Origin: Babylonia areolata
Lineage: Eukaryota; Mollusca; Gastropoda; Neogastropoda; Buccinidae
Direction: 5' to 3'
Length of the DNA: 64,000 nucleotides
Assembly: GCF_041734735.1 (NCBI RefSeq)
Contig: NC_134884.1
Span: forward strand, 36,466,409-36,530,408
The first letter of the stretch is position 1. Each line of letters opens with the position of its first letter. Shown one piece after another: positions 22,442 to 33,613 of the stretch. Made by a program: the position numbers and the translations under genes. Below the pieces are notes generated by a model, which saw nothing but the letters and a program-made list of their open reading frames with translations, was not told where the DNA came from and did no database searches.

Positions 22442-22757
22442 TTAACTCATTCTACTCCAGGTACGAGTTAACTCGTACCATGATTATTTCCCCTGTGGAC
22501 CAGGTAGGAGTATTCTCATACCAACACACTATTCTAATTTTGTTTATTCTTGTTTGGTACAGTTGGCATTCTAATTTGAATCGTTTACTGATTCCGGGCT
22601 AATGGAAACGAAGCTTTGTTCAACCGATGAGATCAACAATTCTCCATCGATTTTCGCCATTTTAGTGAACCACCCTGTTTTTGTCTGTGTTGGTTTTATG
22701 TAGTGCTGGTCTAGGGGAGTTGTAGTGGGCATGTAGCTGTGGGGTAGAATGAGTTGA
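22442..22757. mobile_element. TTAA MITE-like element with internal palindrome
   Basis: The left end is TTAACTCATTCTACTCCA and the reversed right end is TCAACTCATTCTACCCCA (16 of 18 match). At about 22461-22479 lies GGTACGAGTTAACTCGTACC, a perfect 20 bp palindrome. The size is 316 bp with no coding capacity. Confidence 0.6.
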
Positions 22758-22850
22758 GGCGTGTGCATGCTTGGTATATTCATTGTTTCCCATAACCCAC
22801 AGAACACTGACATGGATTATGGAATCACTCCGCAAACAAAGTTTCAGAGA
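22758..22850 (-). mobile_element. SINE family 2, 3' fragment
   Basis: GTGTGCATGCTTGGTATATT and CATAACCCACAGAACACTGA match the reversed body of family 2. It abuts the MITE right end. Confidence 0.65.
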
Positions 22851-23299
22851 GCACACATTAAACATTACAGCATTGATTGCAGCAGTTGTCTAGGACCCAT
22901 ACAGGTTAGTTTGGGCACTGGTCCAGGGGCGCTTCAAGTGTGTCGCATCTTGAGGTTCTTGAAAGTCATACACCTTAGGACAGCTTACAGGCTGATGTTC
23001 GAACTGACCGTGCCATAGCTGGTACATAGGTTAGGCTGGTAACCGACATGAACAATTCGGGTGCAACAAACAAAACCACAAAGTGAGGGGAAAGTCATAC
23101 AAAGTCTAAACTAGTGTGAGGCCAAATTTCTGTCACGTTTTGGTTCTCTGCACTGGTTGGGGTGTGAGAGTGGTTTGTTTGTTTTTTACCAGGTTGGTGC
23201 ACTTGACTACTGAGATGAACAAATTGCTTATCTGAAAACAAAACCACCCTCTTTTTTTTTCTTCACCTTCTTGGGCTGCATTTTTCCACATTCACTGAT
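22851..23299. other. No gene or repeat recognised
   Basis: Mixed-composition sequence without an open frame of interest. Confidence 0.3.
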
Positions 23300-23632
23300 A
23301 TCCATGAATTGGCTTTTATGTGAATGGCCGTCTTTACTTGATCCGCTGTTCTGCAACCATACTCCATTTTCAGGGTGGGAATGTGGGTATGTTTATGTTT
23401 CCATAACCAGCTGAACACCTATATGGATTATGAGGTCTTTAACATGCATATTTTGATCTTCTGTATGTATCTGTGTACAAAAGGGGTTAAGACACTAATA
23501 GACCTGGGAGACAGGAACGATCTCCACCCTTCATACACCAGATAAAGTCTAGATTCAAACACAGAACCCAAGGATTGGAAGTCAAAAGCTCTAACCACTC
23601 AGTTATCACACCTATGCAGTCCATCCATGACG
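23300..23632 (-). mobile_element. tRNA-derived SINE, family 2, decayed
   Basis: The reversed family 2 order is kept: ACTCCATTTTCAGGGTGGG, TATGTTTATGTTTCCATAAC, GACCTGGGAGACAGGAACGA, and a decayed tRNA head with CTCTAACCACTCAG near 23605. Confidence 0.7.
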
Positions 23633-24302
23633 CAAGTATTTACATTCACCCGTGGTGATGCCAGGGTTCTTTCAGAATAAATAGCATCACCAGCTTCTGG
23701 AAATTCCAGTCCATTCTCCTTTCATTTTTCAAGCAAGCCTTGACATTTTTTTTTTCTTTTTCCCGCAGTCTGTGATGTTCTATCTGTGCTGTTATGCTCT
23801 GGCAATTAGTGAAATTGTAAACACTGGGATGGACACTAGCTGTACATTCTGCAGTGTTATTTGCCTCATTGGCCTTTTTTTCTTTTTTCTTTTTTTTTTT
23901 TTTTTTGCTTTGAAAATTTGTTTTTTCCTTTTTTATGATTTTTTATAATCTGGGGATGATAAATCAAGTGGAAGGGCTGACATTCTCAGCCCTAAGGAGC
24001 TAAATGGTTAGGATACTGTTTCATGAACTGTGTTTTGTGGGTTTGTCGTTTTTTTTGTTGTTTTGTTATTTTTTTAAGATCTGACATTTTTTGAATCCAT
24101 GAGAAAAGTGAGAATATCAGTGGTTGAATACATCCATTTGTGTGTGTATATGTTTGTTTTTCAGCATGTCGGTACGCATAGATCTTAGGAGAGTGGCGAA
24201 TTATTTTGAAAGCTTGGTAGCAGTTGTAGTAGTAGTAATGATAATAATAATAATGCAGATTGACTCTCACACCTCCAAGGAAGGGTGCTCGTGGCGTTTA
24301 CA

Positions 24303-24522
24303 ATGAAATATACATTCATGGTTATATATAGCGAGGTGAACAGACTGAATTGTTCAGTCCCATAAGGACAGAAGTCATGGAGAGATGAAATGTAATAGTA
24401 ATGATGATGATGGGGGGGAAAGTAACTTCAATGAAATGCAGATTTTTCAAGTTAAACAATTTAAAATTAATTTTCCCTCCCCACCCCCTGCCAACTCCAT
24501 CCCCACACCACACACATACACA
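24303..24522 (+). repeat. Direct repeat copy 1 (about 217 bp)
   Basis: From AATGAAATATACATTCATGG to CCAACTCCATCCCCACACCA, this segment matches 27056-27272 with scattered changes and small gaps. The copies are 2.75 kb apart in the same orientation. Whether they are two copies of a dispersed repeat, a segmental duplication or the ends of one element is not decided. Confidence 0.7.
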
Positions 24523-24559
24523 GGAATCAAGAATATTTAATCCTTTCATCCTTTTGGGG

Positions 24560-25080
24560 GCATGGAGGATATTATATATGTTATAGTGTGCCAGCAGTGT
24601 CAGCCCCCACCACCCACACTCTGTCCCCCTTCCCTCCCCATCCCTTCAGCCCCCTCCCCTCCCCCCCTCTCCCCCCTTCTTATCTCCCTTCCCACTCCAT
24701 CCAAAGTGAAGTCTTGAGGTCGCGCCGACACCGCGCCACCCTCCCTCCTTCCACCCTCCCACATCCCCACTACTAAGTAGGCTGTCTTTGGTCAGCAAGT
24801 CCGCATCACCTGGCCCAGTCGTTGAAACACGTGCGGTTATGTGATGTCTGCCGCAATCCGCATGCTGAATAGATGTCGGCGTGTTCGAAACAGACGAGTG
24901 TCAGCATGTCAGAACATCCCGTGTGGTGGCCAGTCTTTCAAGTCATTCCCCATCTCCCCTTTCACAAACACGGCTGAGATAGATGGCGGGACTTCGGAAT
25001 GTAAGCTAGGGAAAATTTATGCTAATGTGAACTTTGATCATGCCGGCTAACATGCCAGAGTTGTATTGTCCTGTCTCCCC
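24560..25080 (+). other. C-rich then CpG-bearing island, unassigned
   Basis: A C-rich, pyrimidine-biased stretch (24600-24770) is followed by sequence richer in CpG than its surroundings and a 69-codon open frame (24841-25050). That product has no motif I recognise. The base composition resembles a promoter or first exon, but nothing else supports a gene. Confidence 0.25.
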
Positions 25081-27055
25081 AATCTTTTTGTGACGTAAAC
25101 GGGTGAACTTGTCGTCATAGAATGTGTATAGACAAGTGGGTTGAATTGTAGCAAATCAGATCTGTTGAATTGGATGAATCGGGATTAAGCAGTGAATCTG
25201 TCAGTCATTCATATAGCGTCACTAGGACAAGCAAAGATTGGTTATTTCAGTTCAACTAGTTGGGGGAGTGAGTGTTGTAGCTTGCATTAGTATCCACAGT
25301 ATGTTGTGGGAAAGGATAAAAACCAGTCAGCACAGCTAGTTCTTAGCTGTCTCCCAGAAGAACTGAACACTGACTGATCAGTGATGTGAGGAGCAAGGAA
25401 ATCCCTGTTGGGCTGTGAGTACACAACTTGTAATGGTTTTATGCTATGTTGATAACTTAGTTTTGTTGAGAACAATGTTTTGTGTCAGTGAACAGCCAGT
25501 TTAAGTTGATCTTGTGGCTTGTGGAAAGAAAAGGGTTAATGTGTGAAAGCTACCCACTGAGAGAAGTACTGGCCTAAATCTTTTGAGTCCCCTCCCTCCC
25601 CCCCTTCTATTTGGTTACAGATATTTTGTTCTGATTTCTGGTATTAATGATAGTGCAGTGATATATCAGTGTATTGTCAGTTGTTGACTGACTGTGGAAA
25701 CAATGAAAGCACCAAAAAGATGAGAAGCCATGGAGATGGTATGTGTGTAGCAGGTGTGTGTAGTATTTTGGTTTTGCTACACTTAATGTGGGTTTAATGT
25801 ATTACTTACTTGTTTTGTATATTAGGTTGCATCGGTTAAATGTGAAATGAACAGATCTATAGGCTAACACATTTTCAGTGTGTGTTGAGGGTTTTTCATG
25901 TGTGTGTGCACATGGGGGTAACAGCAAGTGTTGTGGAACACATGTTTGACTTGGTAGTTGTGATAACATGTGTAGGAGTTGTGCTATGTGTCAGTGGTTT
26001 ACCTTGTTTGGACAAAGTGGGAAAGCACATTGTAATGTGGATAATGAGTTGGTCAAGAAAGAGAGCACCGAGGGTCAGTGCTATGTTGTTGCATATTGCT
26101 GTTTACCAGAGATATGTTGGAAGTAATGATTTCCATACATGTACTTGTGTCAGTGGGACGCTTTATGAAGGCAAAGAGGAGATTTGTTTGGTCATGGGAA
26201 CACACAGTTTTATTGTATGATGGGTAACATGAGTTGAACACTCTGGGTTGTATTGGTCAGTCATAGGTATGGTGCACAGTATGGTATGTCACTGTTGGTG
26301 GCAGGTAAACTTGATGAAGTTTGTATTACCTCACATAGATTTATGTGTGAGAGGGGTGCATACTGGTGGACATGTGATGAAAGGTGCTGAAAGGGTATCG
26401 GCCTTTCATGTCAGCGATTTCTAGGTATTTTGAGTTTCTGACCTGGGTTTTGGTTTTGTGTTCCAGGTGTGTTGCTTGTAGGTGCTGCTTTAGGTGTAGG
26501 GTTAACATTTTACTGTGTGCTGCTTTAGGTGTAGGATGATCTTTTTACTGTGCGCTGCTTGTAGGAAGTACTAGAAGTAGGCTGTGTGTGTTGCTTTTGC
26601 TAAGTAGGGTGAACTGCTTAGTGTGTGTGCTGTAATGTAAAGTAAACACTCTATAAAAACCACTCCATGTGGCCCTGCTATTGGTGTGAGGAGAGCAAGT
26701 GAGTGTGTGCATCAATTAGTCGATCCTATATCCCCCTGTCTGCTCCCCTCTCTCTTGGAATAGAATCGAACCAACCACACTCTCAAACAGTTTTTACATA
26801 TAACAGCAATAGTATTTTACACCAAAGTTAAACATAAACAATTTAAATAACATAACTATCAGAAACAGAACACAAACTATATGAAACACAACATAAATGA
26901 TGATAGTATTTTTCTGGTATTAAACCTCAGGATAGATCAGACTACGTTGCTTATCTTTGCAATATTACTTAAGTTTAACCAAATTGTCTTGGCTGCATGA
27001 AATAAATTACACAGTAAGCCTCTTCCAACAAGAAAAATTAGATAATCGTTGGCCT
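25081..27055. other. Segment between the 217 bp direct repeats
   Basis: No recognised gene. There is a tandem pair near 26490-26570 built on GTGCTGCTTTAGGTGTAGG. A 112-codon open frame at 25882-26220 is compositionally TG-rich and looks fortuitous. Confidence 0.35.
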
Positions 27056-27272
27056 TTTACAATGAAATATACATTCTTGATCATATATAGCAAGGTGAAC
27101 AGACTGAATTGTTAAGTACCTTAAGGACAGAAATGGAGGGATGAAATGTAATAGTAATGATGATGATGGGGGAAAAAAGTAGCTTCAGTGAAATGCAGAT
27201 TTATACAAGGTAAACAATTTAAAATGAATGTTCCCTCTCCACCCCCAGCCAACTCCATCCCCACACCACAGC
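27056..27272 (+). repeat. Direct repeat copy 2 (about 217 bp)
   Basis: The second copy of the segment at 24303-24522. Its right end stops exactly where a family 1 SINE begins. Confidence 0.7.
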
Positions 27273-27585
27273 GCCACTCATTTTTTTGTATTTCTTCCTG
27301 CGTGCAGTTTTATTTGTTTTTTCCTGTCGAAGTGGATTTTTCTACAGAATTTTGCCAGGAACAAACCTTTTGTTGCCGTGGGTTCTTTTACGTGTGCGAA
27401 GTGCATGCTGCTCAAGGGACCTCAATTTATCGTCTCATCTGAATGACTAGCATCCAGACCACCACTCAAGGTCTAGTGGAGGGGGAGAAAATATCAGCGG
27501 CTGAGCCGTGGTTCGAACCAGCGCACTCAGATTCTCTCGCTTCCTAAGCGGACACGTTACCTGTAGGCCATCACTCCACATCGTT
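27273..27585 (-). mobile_element. tRNA-derived SINE, family 1, inverted
   Basis: The reversed tRNA head has GTGGTTCGAACCAGCG as B box and TAGGCCATCACTCCAC as A-box end near 27580. The body words are GAAGTGGATTTTTCTACAG and GTTGCCGTGGGTTCTTTTAC. It is well preserved, and very similar to 59210-59612. Confidence 0.85.
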
Positions 27586-28315
27586 GGGGATTTGTATTTG
27601 TTATATTTTAAATCAATAATATATGAATTTTGTTCAGTGGTGGCAGCTTGGGTTCTCTGAGAAAAATACATCAGGCATCAGTGGTGAAGGACTTGCATTG
27701 GGAGTGGGAGAGAGATGAGGGGCTGGGGGGGGGGGGGGGGTCATGCCTGATGAGAAATGATGTTTGGGGATAGTGGAGGTGTGGCAGGGGGTGGGGGGCT
27801 TTGGGAAGGATGGGGGTAACGGGACGACAGGTAGGAAGGAGGCCGCGAACGTGCATGCCCGTGCATGCATGGTTGGTTCTGTGTTGTGCGTAGTACGTGC
27901 GTGCTAAAAACTATTACGATTATAATAATGATAAGACTGTAAATTTAAGAAAAATTTGGTCTCTGCCAGTGCGGGTCGCTCTCGTGATCGAGTTATTTAT
28001 TTGCCCGTCCCACGTACAGTACTGAGTACTGGTAGACGCGGCGCAAGCTCTGTGTTTATGTGTGTGTGTTTCACTGCAGATAAGTTGTTTCTCAACACGA
28101 CACCCGAATGAACATTGCATGTCGAAGAGATCAAGTGAGAGAGACGCCCCTCCTCCCTCTCCATACTCTCATCCAGATGTGCGAATATCTGTCCAATGAG
28201 ATCTGGCCGCGTGGTGGGTTACCACGTGATCGTAGGGGATCCCCCTGTCTCATTTTCCCAGTGAGGTATTTGTGGACAATGCTTTCAGTTTCGGTTCTCC
28301 GACACAAAGACAGTT
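27586..28315. other. Mixed sequence, no gene recognised
   Basis: It holds a G-run near 27725-27740, then moderately GC-rich sequence around 28080-28310 that could belong to an upstream regulatory region of the 30.3 kb gene. No firm signal was found. Confidence 0.3.
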
Positions 28316-28450
28316 GATACAGTTTCAGTTTCAGTTTCGGCCGTTTCTGGAAGAGGCACCACTGCGTTCGAACAAATCTAAATCTGGTACACTGCATCCG
28401 CTCGGTTGATGCCTGGCGCTAGTCGGGCCTTGTGTGCATGCATAACTATA
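28316..28450 (-). mobile_element. Decayed LINE 3' end, inverted
   Basis: CAGTTTCAGTTTCAGTTTCG followed by GTTCGAACAAATCTAAATC is the reverse of the terminal block of the LINE at 13062-15887 (TTTGTCCGAACGCAGTG...GAAACTGAAACTG). Confidence 0.6.
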
Positions 28451-28489
28451 TCTGTGTACACTATCAGAGTGGCCGGATTTCTTCTACTG

Positions 28490-28720
28490 ACATTTTTTTG
28501 TTTGTTTGTTTGTTTGTTTTTGTTGTTTTTTTGGTCGGTGCGCAAAGTGCGTGCCAGCACGCACATGGGACCTCGCTTTAGCGTCTCACCGATCCGAATG
28601 AATAGACACTTTGTTCAAGTTGATTTTTCAGTCAAACTGATTTGGGAGAAAGGGCGAGACTGGCCGGGATTCGAACCCGGACCCTTACGGACACAGGTTG
28701 TCAGTATTGGACCACGATCT
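28490..28720 (-). mobile_element. tRNA-derived SINE, family 1 variant, inverted
   Basis: GGGATTCGAACCCGG is a good reversed B box, and CACATGGGACCTCGCTTTAG and GATTTTTCAGTCAAACTGA match the variant at 58960-59205. The tRNA-like part lacks a full cloverleaf, so it is not scored as a tRNA gene. Confidence 0.65.
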
Positions 28721-30329
28721 GAGTGAGGGGACGGGATTCAGTCGACTGCAGTGTAGATACTCACGGGTAGCCGGACTGAGGCGGGAAACACCAGTATTAC
28801 TCCCGGCTTCAGTGCACAAGTCTATACTGTGAAAAACGGCTTAAGACGGTGATTTCCTATATTCTGGGACCTGTCTAAACAAGAATTTTCATCTGCTTTT
28901 CGATGCAGGCTTAAGACATGCAGCTTGTAACTCCACCATTCTAATTAAGATCAGTTTAGGCTTAAAAAAAAACAAAAAACAAAAAAACAACTGACGACGC
29001 GAAACTATTCACATTATGAACACGAACCTCAGTGACACTTGCAGTCAACTCAAGCCACCATGTTTTTTCGCCAAATTTCGCTTTCCATGGTTTTTGACAG
29101 AGAGGACTGAGGGGGGGGGGGGGGGGGGGGGTCAAAAACAGATTCTCTCCGCCAAGTCACTGAATGGACTTAACTTGAACACGTCATTGCAGACGACTGA
29201 TTTTTTAGACCTGGCAAAATGACTGCACATTAGTGTACAACTAATCTACTAAGTCAAAATTAAGTACAGTAAGCTTCAAGATTAGTAGATTCGAAAACCA
29301 CTAAAAGTGGGCTACAACTGAAGTAATGCTAATATCGCCGCTTCATTTATGCACGGAAACTTGCTGTTACATGTTTTAAAAAAAAGAGGAAATTATCCAA
29401 TAGTAATACTAAGACATGAACAAGCACACAAACAGAGTTACTAGTGGTGAAAAACGCAAGCCTTAGTTTTGATGTGCACATTTAATCAGCAACAAATCAC
29501 CCAAACCGGCCAAATCGCATACACACAGTTTGCGACCAGACCAGTCAGGACCAACTGAAGATGTGTCGTGGAATCCATGGAACAGCATACAGGATTGGTT
29601 TGGTATTTTCCCTTGATAAATGTTCCAATTTCTAACTGGATGAATTTGTAAGAGATCCTGAATGGGATGGATGTCAACGAACATGAAAATAGCGAGCTGG
29701 AAAAGTGTCACACCCTCTGTGCCACACCAGTGCACACTAAACTGTTCCTATTTTTAACATAACACTCGTGCTGTTCACTGCCACTGAAGATGAAAAGGGC
29801 TCTCTGTTGACTCGGAGGCGGTTTGGCGAGGGTTGTCCAAGCTGAGTGTTCACACACAAAAAGGATTGTTGTGGATTTCGTTATCGTCAAGTTACGTTTG
29901 CTTTATTACAGAGGAGAAAACTAACAATAACACAATGTGGTGATTTTTTTTTTTTAAAGTATATAATATAATCTCGTATTTTCTGCCTTGGCAATACATT
30001 TTTTAGCACGATGACATTGCAACCGAACACTCCTGTGTCATGACGACTTGGCAACCTAAACACTCTGTCCTGTGACTGTGATACTTTGCGCTGTGATGAC
30101 ATGACAACGGCCCAAGGCTTCTGACTGTGTTGGCATGCGTTGACGGGTGAAAGAACATATACTTTATAAAGGAACGATGTTTTGAAAAATCAAATGTGTG
30201 CTGCTCTCTTCTCCGCAATGTATAGTGTCCATTCAATAAACACCAGTCAGTACTCAGTGATCCACACTGACAGATATCGACAAAGACTTCATTATTCCGT
30301 GTGAGTTGTGTGATTGACCATAGTGCAGG
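28721..30329 (+). promoter_or_regulatory. Upstream region of the B-box gene
   Basis: No exon is recognised. A 22-base G-run lies at about 29109-29130 and a T-run at 29946-29956. The text TAGTGCAG directly precedes ATGG at 30330, so an acceptor with an upstream untranslated exon is possible. No promoter motif is assigned. Confidence 0.25.
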
Positions 30330-32255
30330 ATGGCTTCTCCTCATCAGACTCAGGTCTGTCCGACAGCTCACTGGCCACCGTGGCCAACTGAACTCAAAAC
30401 TCAAAACATCACAGCTGGCACCTTGAACATTAACAAAGTGGCCGGAAACCTGTTTCTGACGAATTCAATTGACTCATATGTACATCTGGAGCCGCACAAG
30501 AAACGATGCTCAGTCCACGAAAATCGCTCTGTTGACTTTCTGTGTGTTGTATGTAATAAAGACATCTGCCAGCTCTGCAAAATGTCAGAGCATGAAGGGC
30601 ACGAAACAAAAAGTATCCCGCTCGCGGCAGAAGATGCCAAAAATTTCTGGATATCAGTCAGTTCCAATAGGATTAAGCAGTATGAACAGTCTGTGAAGAG
30701 CATCATTGAAGACACTAAAATGCAAATGCAGGATCTCCAACAAACAGAACGCACAATTGAGGACAAGATCAACGAGCGGTATGACCATATCCAGTGCTTG
30801 ATTGGTGTCAGGTCTTCTGATTCCTGCTCTCTGCTCGCCAGGACTTTCGAGGAACGTTTCAGTTCAGCACAAATCAGGAAAACGCAACAGTGGAAACGAT
30901 CGAAGTGCTTTTCTCCAGTTAAAATTAGCTTGGAGGAAACCATGACAGCAATACACCTTCGTCAGGATACGTTCCAAGGTCTGATCAACAAACAAAAGGA
31001 GCAGAAGATAGAGCAGCTGAAAGTCATGGGCACAGAATCCTTAAATGAACTTGAAGCTTGTGTCAAGAGCATGGAAGATGAACTGGCAGACATTGCTAAT
31101 CTGCGAAAAAAGATGGATGTGGCCATCAGCGAGAACGATCACATTGACATTCTCAATGTGTGTCAACAGGTAAAAGTTGCTTTCAGTGCTGAACAGCTGA
31201 GAACCAGTTTGCGCAGAATATCTCCTGTGCACTATTACACATTTCATCATAAAGCTGATGAAGATATTGATGAAAATGACATCATTTCCGACATATTTTG
31301 GAATGATAAAAAGGAAGTAGTTGAAACTTATATCCAGAACTTTCTTGGCTGTGCTGTGAAAAGTACTGTCCCTGCAAGAAAAGGGGTTGAGGACTTAGCT
31401 GTTCAGTTAAAGCCAGCATTTCGCTGCAGTGAAGAAAGCGATGCTATCGTGGAGTCCCTTTGTCCTCATAGAGATCAGCGTATCATGGTATCCTTTTCTT
31501 TTCTTTCACATCCAGGCAAAGGATTTACAAAGACCTTTGATACCAACGGGGAAGAACTAGAACTGCACGTGTTTGGTCGGGGTACTTTGGCAACCATTCC
31601 CAGTTCCCATGGTGGTGTTGCTGTTCACTTTCTCCCTGCTCCACTGCCGGATGGCAAAGACGAGATGTCTTTGTTTGCCAAACATGAGAAACATTACAGT
31701 TTGAAAGCTTCAACTATGGGAACAAAATACTGTTTCAGTGTCTACTTAGTATACTCAGACGAAAGTAACACTATGCGGGAAGCACGCATTTTCAAGCGCT
31801 CTCTGCACAAGGACCGCGTCCACGTCACAGCAGCTTTCGACGCTGCAAGATCGGGTGAGAGCTTCGCTGTTGTGAATGTTATCGTGGAAAACACACACAA
31901 TGTCCATGGTTTTAAAGATGGTACTCGACTCAGTCGTGAACTCCTTATCACGGATCGGAACGGTGATGACTGTTACGTTTATGAACCGCCAACACCAAAG
32001 TTTTCCCCAACAGACGTGTGCTTCTTGAATGTGAATGGTGAGGAAGTCTTGGCCATTGCCGACATGGAAACCGATTCCATCCACTTGGCTTGCCGGTCCA
32101 GTGACAGCGGGAAGTATGTCTTTGTCAGATACTTGAATGAAGATCATCCGTTGTTGGTGTGCCCCACAGCTCTCACCACGGACACTCGGGGACGATTGTG
32201 GGTGGCGTGCAAGGGAGGTCATTTGCTCATCGCCGAACTTGTGTACCGGCAGTGA
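30330..32255 (+). CDS. RING-less B-box / coiled-coil protein with propeller-like tail
   Basis: One uninterrupted 641-residue frame. Seen: a B-box type 2 with C60-x2-H63, C72-x2-C75, C80-x2-C83, H88-x2-H91, all eight ligands present; a long charged helical region at about 105-330; a middle part with no motif I know; and a C-terminal stretch (about 560-641) with PTDVCFLNVNGEEVLAIAD and DTRGRLWVACKGGHLLIAE, which looks like the last blades of an NHL-type propeller. There is no RING, signal peptide or membrane segment. By family it is TRIM-like; without RING it would act as a binding or scaffold protein, or depend on a RING partner, which is inference. The ATG at 30330 is the first in frame after an upstream stop. 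It may be a retrocopy-derived gene family member, as intronless TRIM-like genes are common in molluscs. Confidence 0.8.
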   Translation: MASPHQTQVCPTAHWPPWPTELKTQNITAGTLNINKVAGNLFLTNSIDSYVHLEPHKKRCSVHENRSVDFLCVVCNKDICQLCKMSEHEGHETKSIPLAAEDAKNFWISVSSNRIKQYEQSVKSIIEDTKMQMQDLQQTERTIEDKINERYDHIQCLIGVRSSDSCSLLARTFEERFSSAQIRKTQQWKRSKCFSPVKISLEETMTAIHLRQDTFQGLINKQKEQKIEQLKVMGTESLNELEACVKSMEDELADIANLRKKMDVAISENDHIDILNVCQQVKVAFSAEQLRTSLRRISPVHYYTFHHKADEDIDENDIISDIFWNDKKEVVETYIQNFLGCAVKSTVPARKGVEDLAVQLKPAFRCSEESDAIVESLCPHRDQRIMVSFSFLSHPGKGFTKTFDTNGEELELHVFGRGTLATIPSSHGGVAVHFLPAPLPDGKDEMSLFAKHEKHYSLKASTMGTKYCFSVYLVYSDESNTMREARIFKRSLHKDRVHVTAAFDAARSGESFAVVNVIVENTHNVHGFKDGTRLSRELLITDRNGDDCYVYEPPTPKFSPTDVCFLNVNGEEVLAIADMETDSIHLACRSSDSGKYVFVRYLNEDHPLLVCPTALTTDTRGRLWVACKGGHLLIAELVYRQ

Positions 32256-32572
32256 GACTGAATGACACTGTTTCAGACAACTGTCATGGGGACCCTGATC
32301 TATTATGACAAGGCCTCAGTGTGAGATATGTAAACGCATCGTGTAATATTGCGCATGATGTGTGAATTTCTCCCTGTTTTGTGTAGTAAAGCTCGTATAA
32401 TGTTAGTCATGCAGTTCTACTGATCGCGAGTCGTATGAAGACATCAGTGCAGTGACTTCAGAGATGAGCAGTGAACGCAGCCCACTTGGTAGACTCACCG
32501 CACTGAGGTGCAGTGCACTGGTGGGCTGGGCGCCATCAGCAGATGGCGTCTTCTCTCCATTCTTATCGGGAT
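32256..32572 (+). other. Probable 3' UTR of the B-box gene
   Basis: Unique sequence after the stop; no AATAAA was seen before the MITE, though AGTAAA lies near 32387. Confidence 0.3.
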
Positions 32573-32804
32573 TTAACTCTCTCCATACGAACGGCGAAAG
32601 AGACGACGTTAACAGCGTTTCACCCCAATTACAACCATCAAAATATGACAAGCGGAAGGCTCTTACACTGAAGAGGTGAATGTTGACAAAGAATACCACA
32701 ATTCTGACGACGGAAGCTAAAGGTTGGGTCATAGAGACACCCACTGGACATCCGAGGGGTCTGTGTGGAGGAGAAGAGAGGACTGCCCGTACTGAGTGAG
32801 TTAA
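32573..32804. mobile_element. TTAA MITE-like element, 232 bp
   Basis: TTAACTCTCTCCATACGAAC at the left and, reversed, TTAACTCACTCAGTACGGGC at the right form imperfect terminal inverted repeats with TTAA at both outer edges. No coding capacity. It resembles piggyBac-type non-autonomous elements and lies about 300 bp past the B-box gene stop. Confidence 0.65.
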
Positions 32805-33144
32805 CCCTTCTGGGCGAGGTCATAAATCCCCTCCTTAAAGTAAGTTATGAATACTCATACTTTAAAGATGACTTCATTTTCTTCATTATATGCCGGCTCT
32901 GAGTCACTGCGAAGGATATATTCTGTTTCTGCATGTTTTGTTCGCAGATCGAGGATATTTGTTCACTGATGTGTATGTTTATTTTGCAATCTGAATTAAT
33001 CTGAACAGTCTAGAGGCCTTTACAATGGAAACTGACGAAAATAGTCTCTTCAGCTGTTCAGTTATACCGGCAACACTGACTGAGGTCAGTCTTACAATCC
33101 GGCACTGATACATAATGTAAACTGAGACTGATACCACGCCGGCA

Positions 33145-33210
33145 CGCACACACACACGCACACACGCGCGCGCGCGCGCACACACACACACAGACAGAGG
33201 TGTCAGTGTA

Positions 33211-33273
<63 letters not shown>

Positions 33274-33298
33274 AACACTAATAGAGAGCATTTAGTGT

Positions 33299-33332
<34 letters not shown>

Positions 33333-33351
33333 TTACATAGTATTGAGGGGA

Positions 33352-33394
<43 letters not shown>

Positions 33395-33395
33395 A
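33145..33395. repeat. Compound CA/CG/TG/TA microsatellite island
   Basis: CA repeats, an alternating CG stretch, long TG repeats, a TA tract at 33300-33331 and more TG repeats follow each other. It has strong Z-DNA and cruciform potential on sequence pattern alone. Confidence 0.9.
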
Positions 33396-33561
33396 GTGTG
33401 TCCGTCTCACGGTGTCTATCTGACGGTGTATGCGTCAGTGCATTTCAGTGTACTGATCAGTAGTATTCCTGTGGGCGAGGTGTTGATCGACTTACATCAC
33501 ACTCACAATACTAGATCTCTTCATAATATGACGTCAGTCTCCCTCTCTACCCCTGCCCCTA

Positions 33562-33566
<5 letters not shown>

Positions 33567-33613
<47 letters not shown>
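33567..33613. repeat. Poly(C) run of 47 bases
   Basis: An uninterrupted run of C. The opposite strand is poly(G), able to form quadruplexes. The exact length may be unreliable in any assembly. Confidence 0.85.

Noticed and set aside
25882-26220. 112-residue open frame on the plus strand
   Set aside because: It is TG-biased and has no recognisable motif, splice context or conserved pattern.
24303-27272. Terminal repeats of an LTR-type element
   Set aside because: The inner segment shows no coding trace of such an element, and no flanking target duplication was found.
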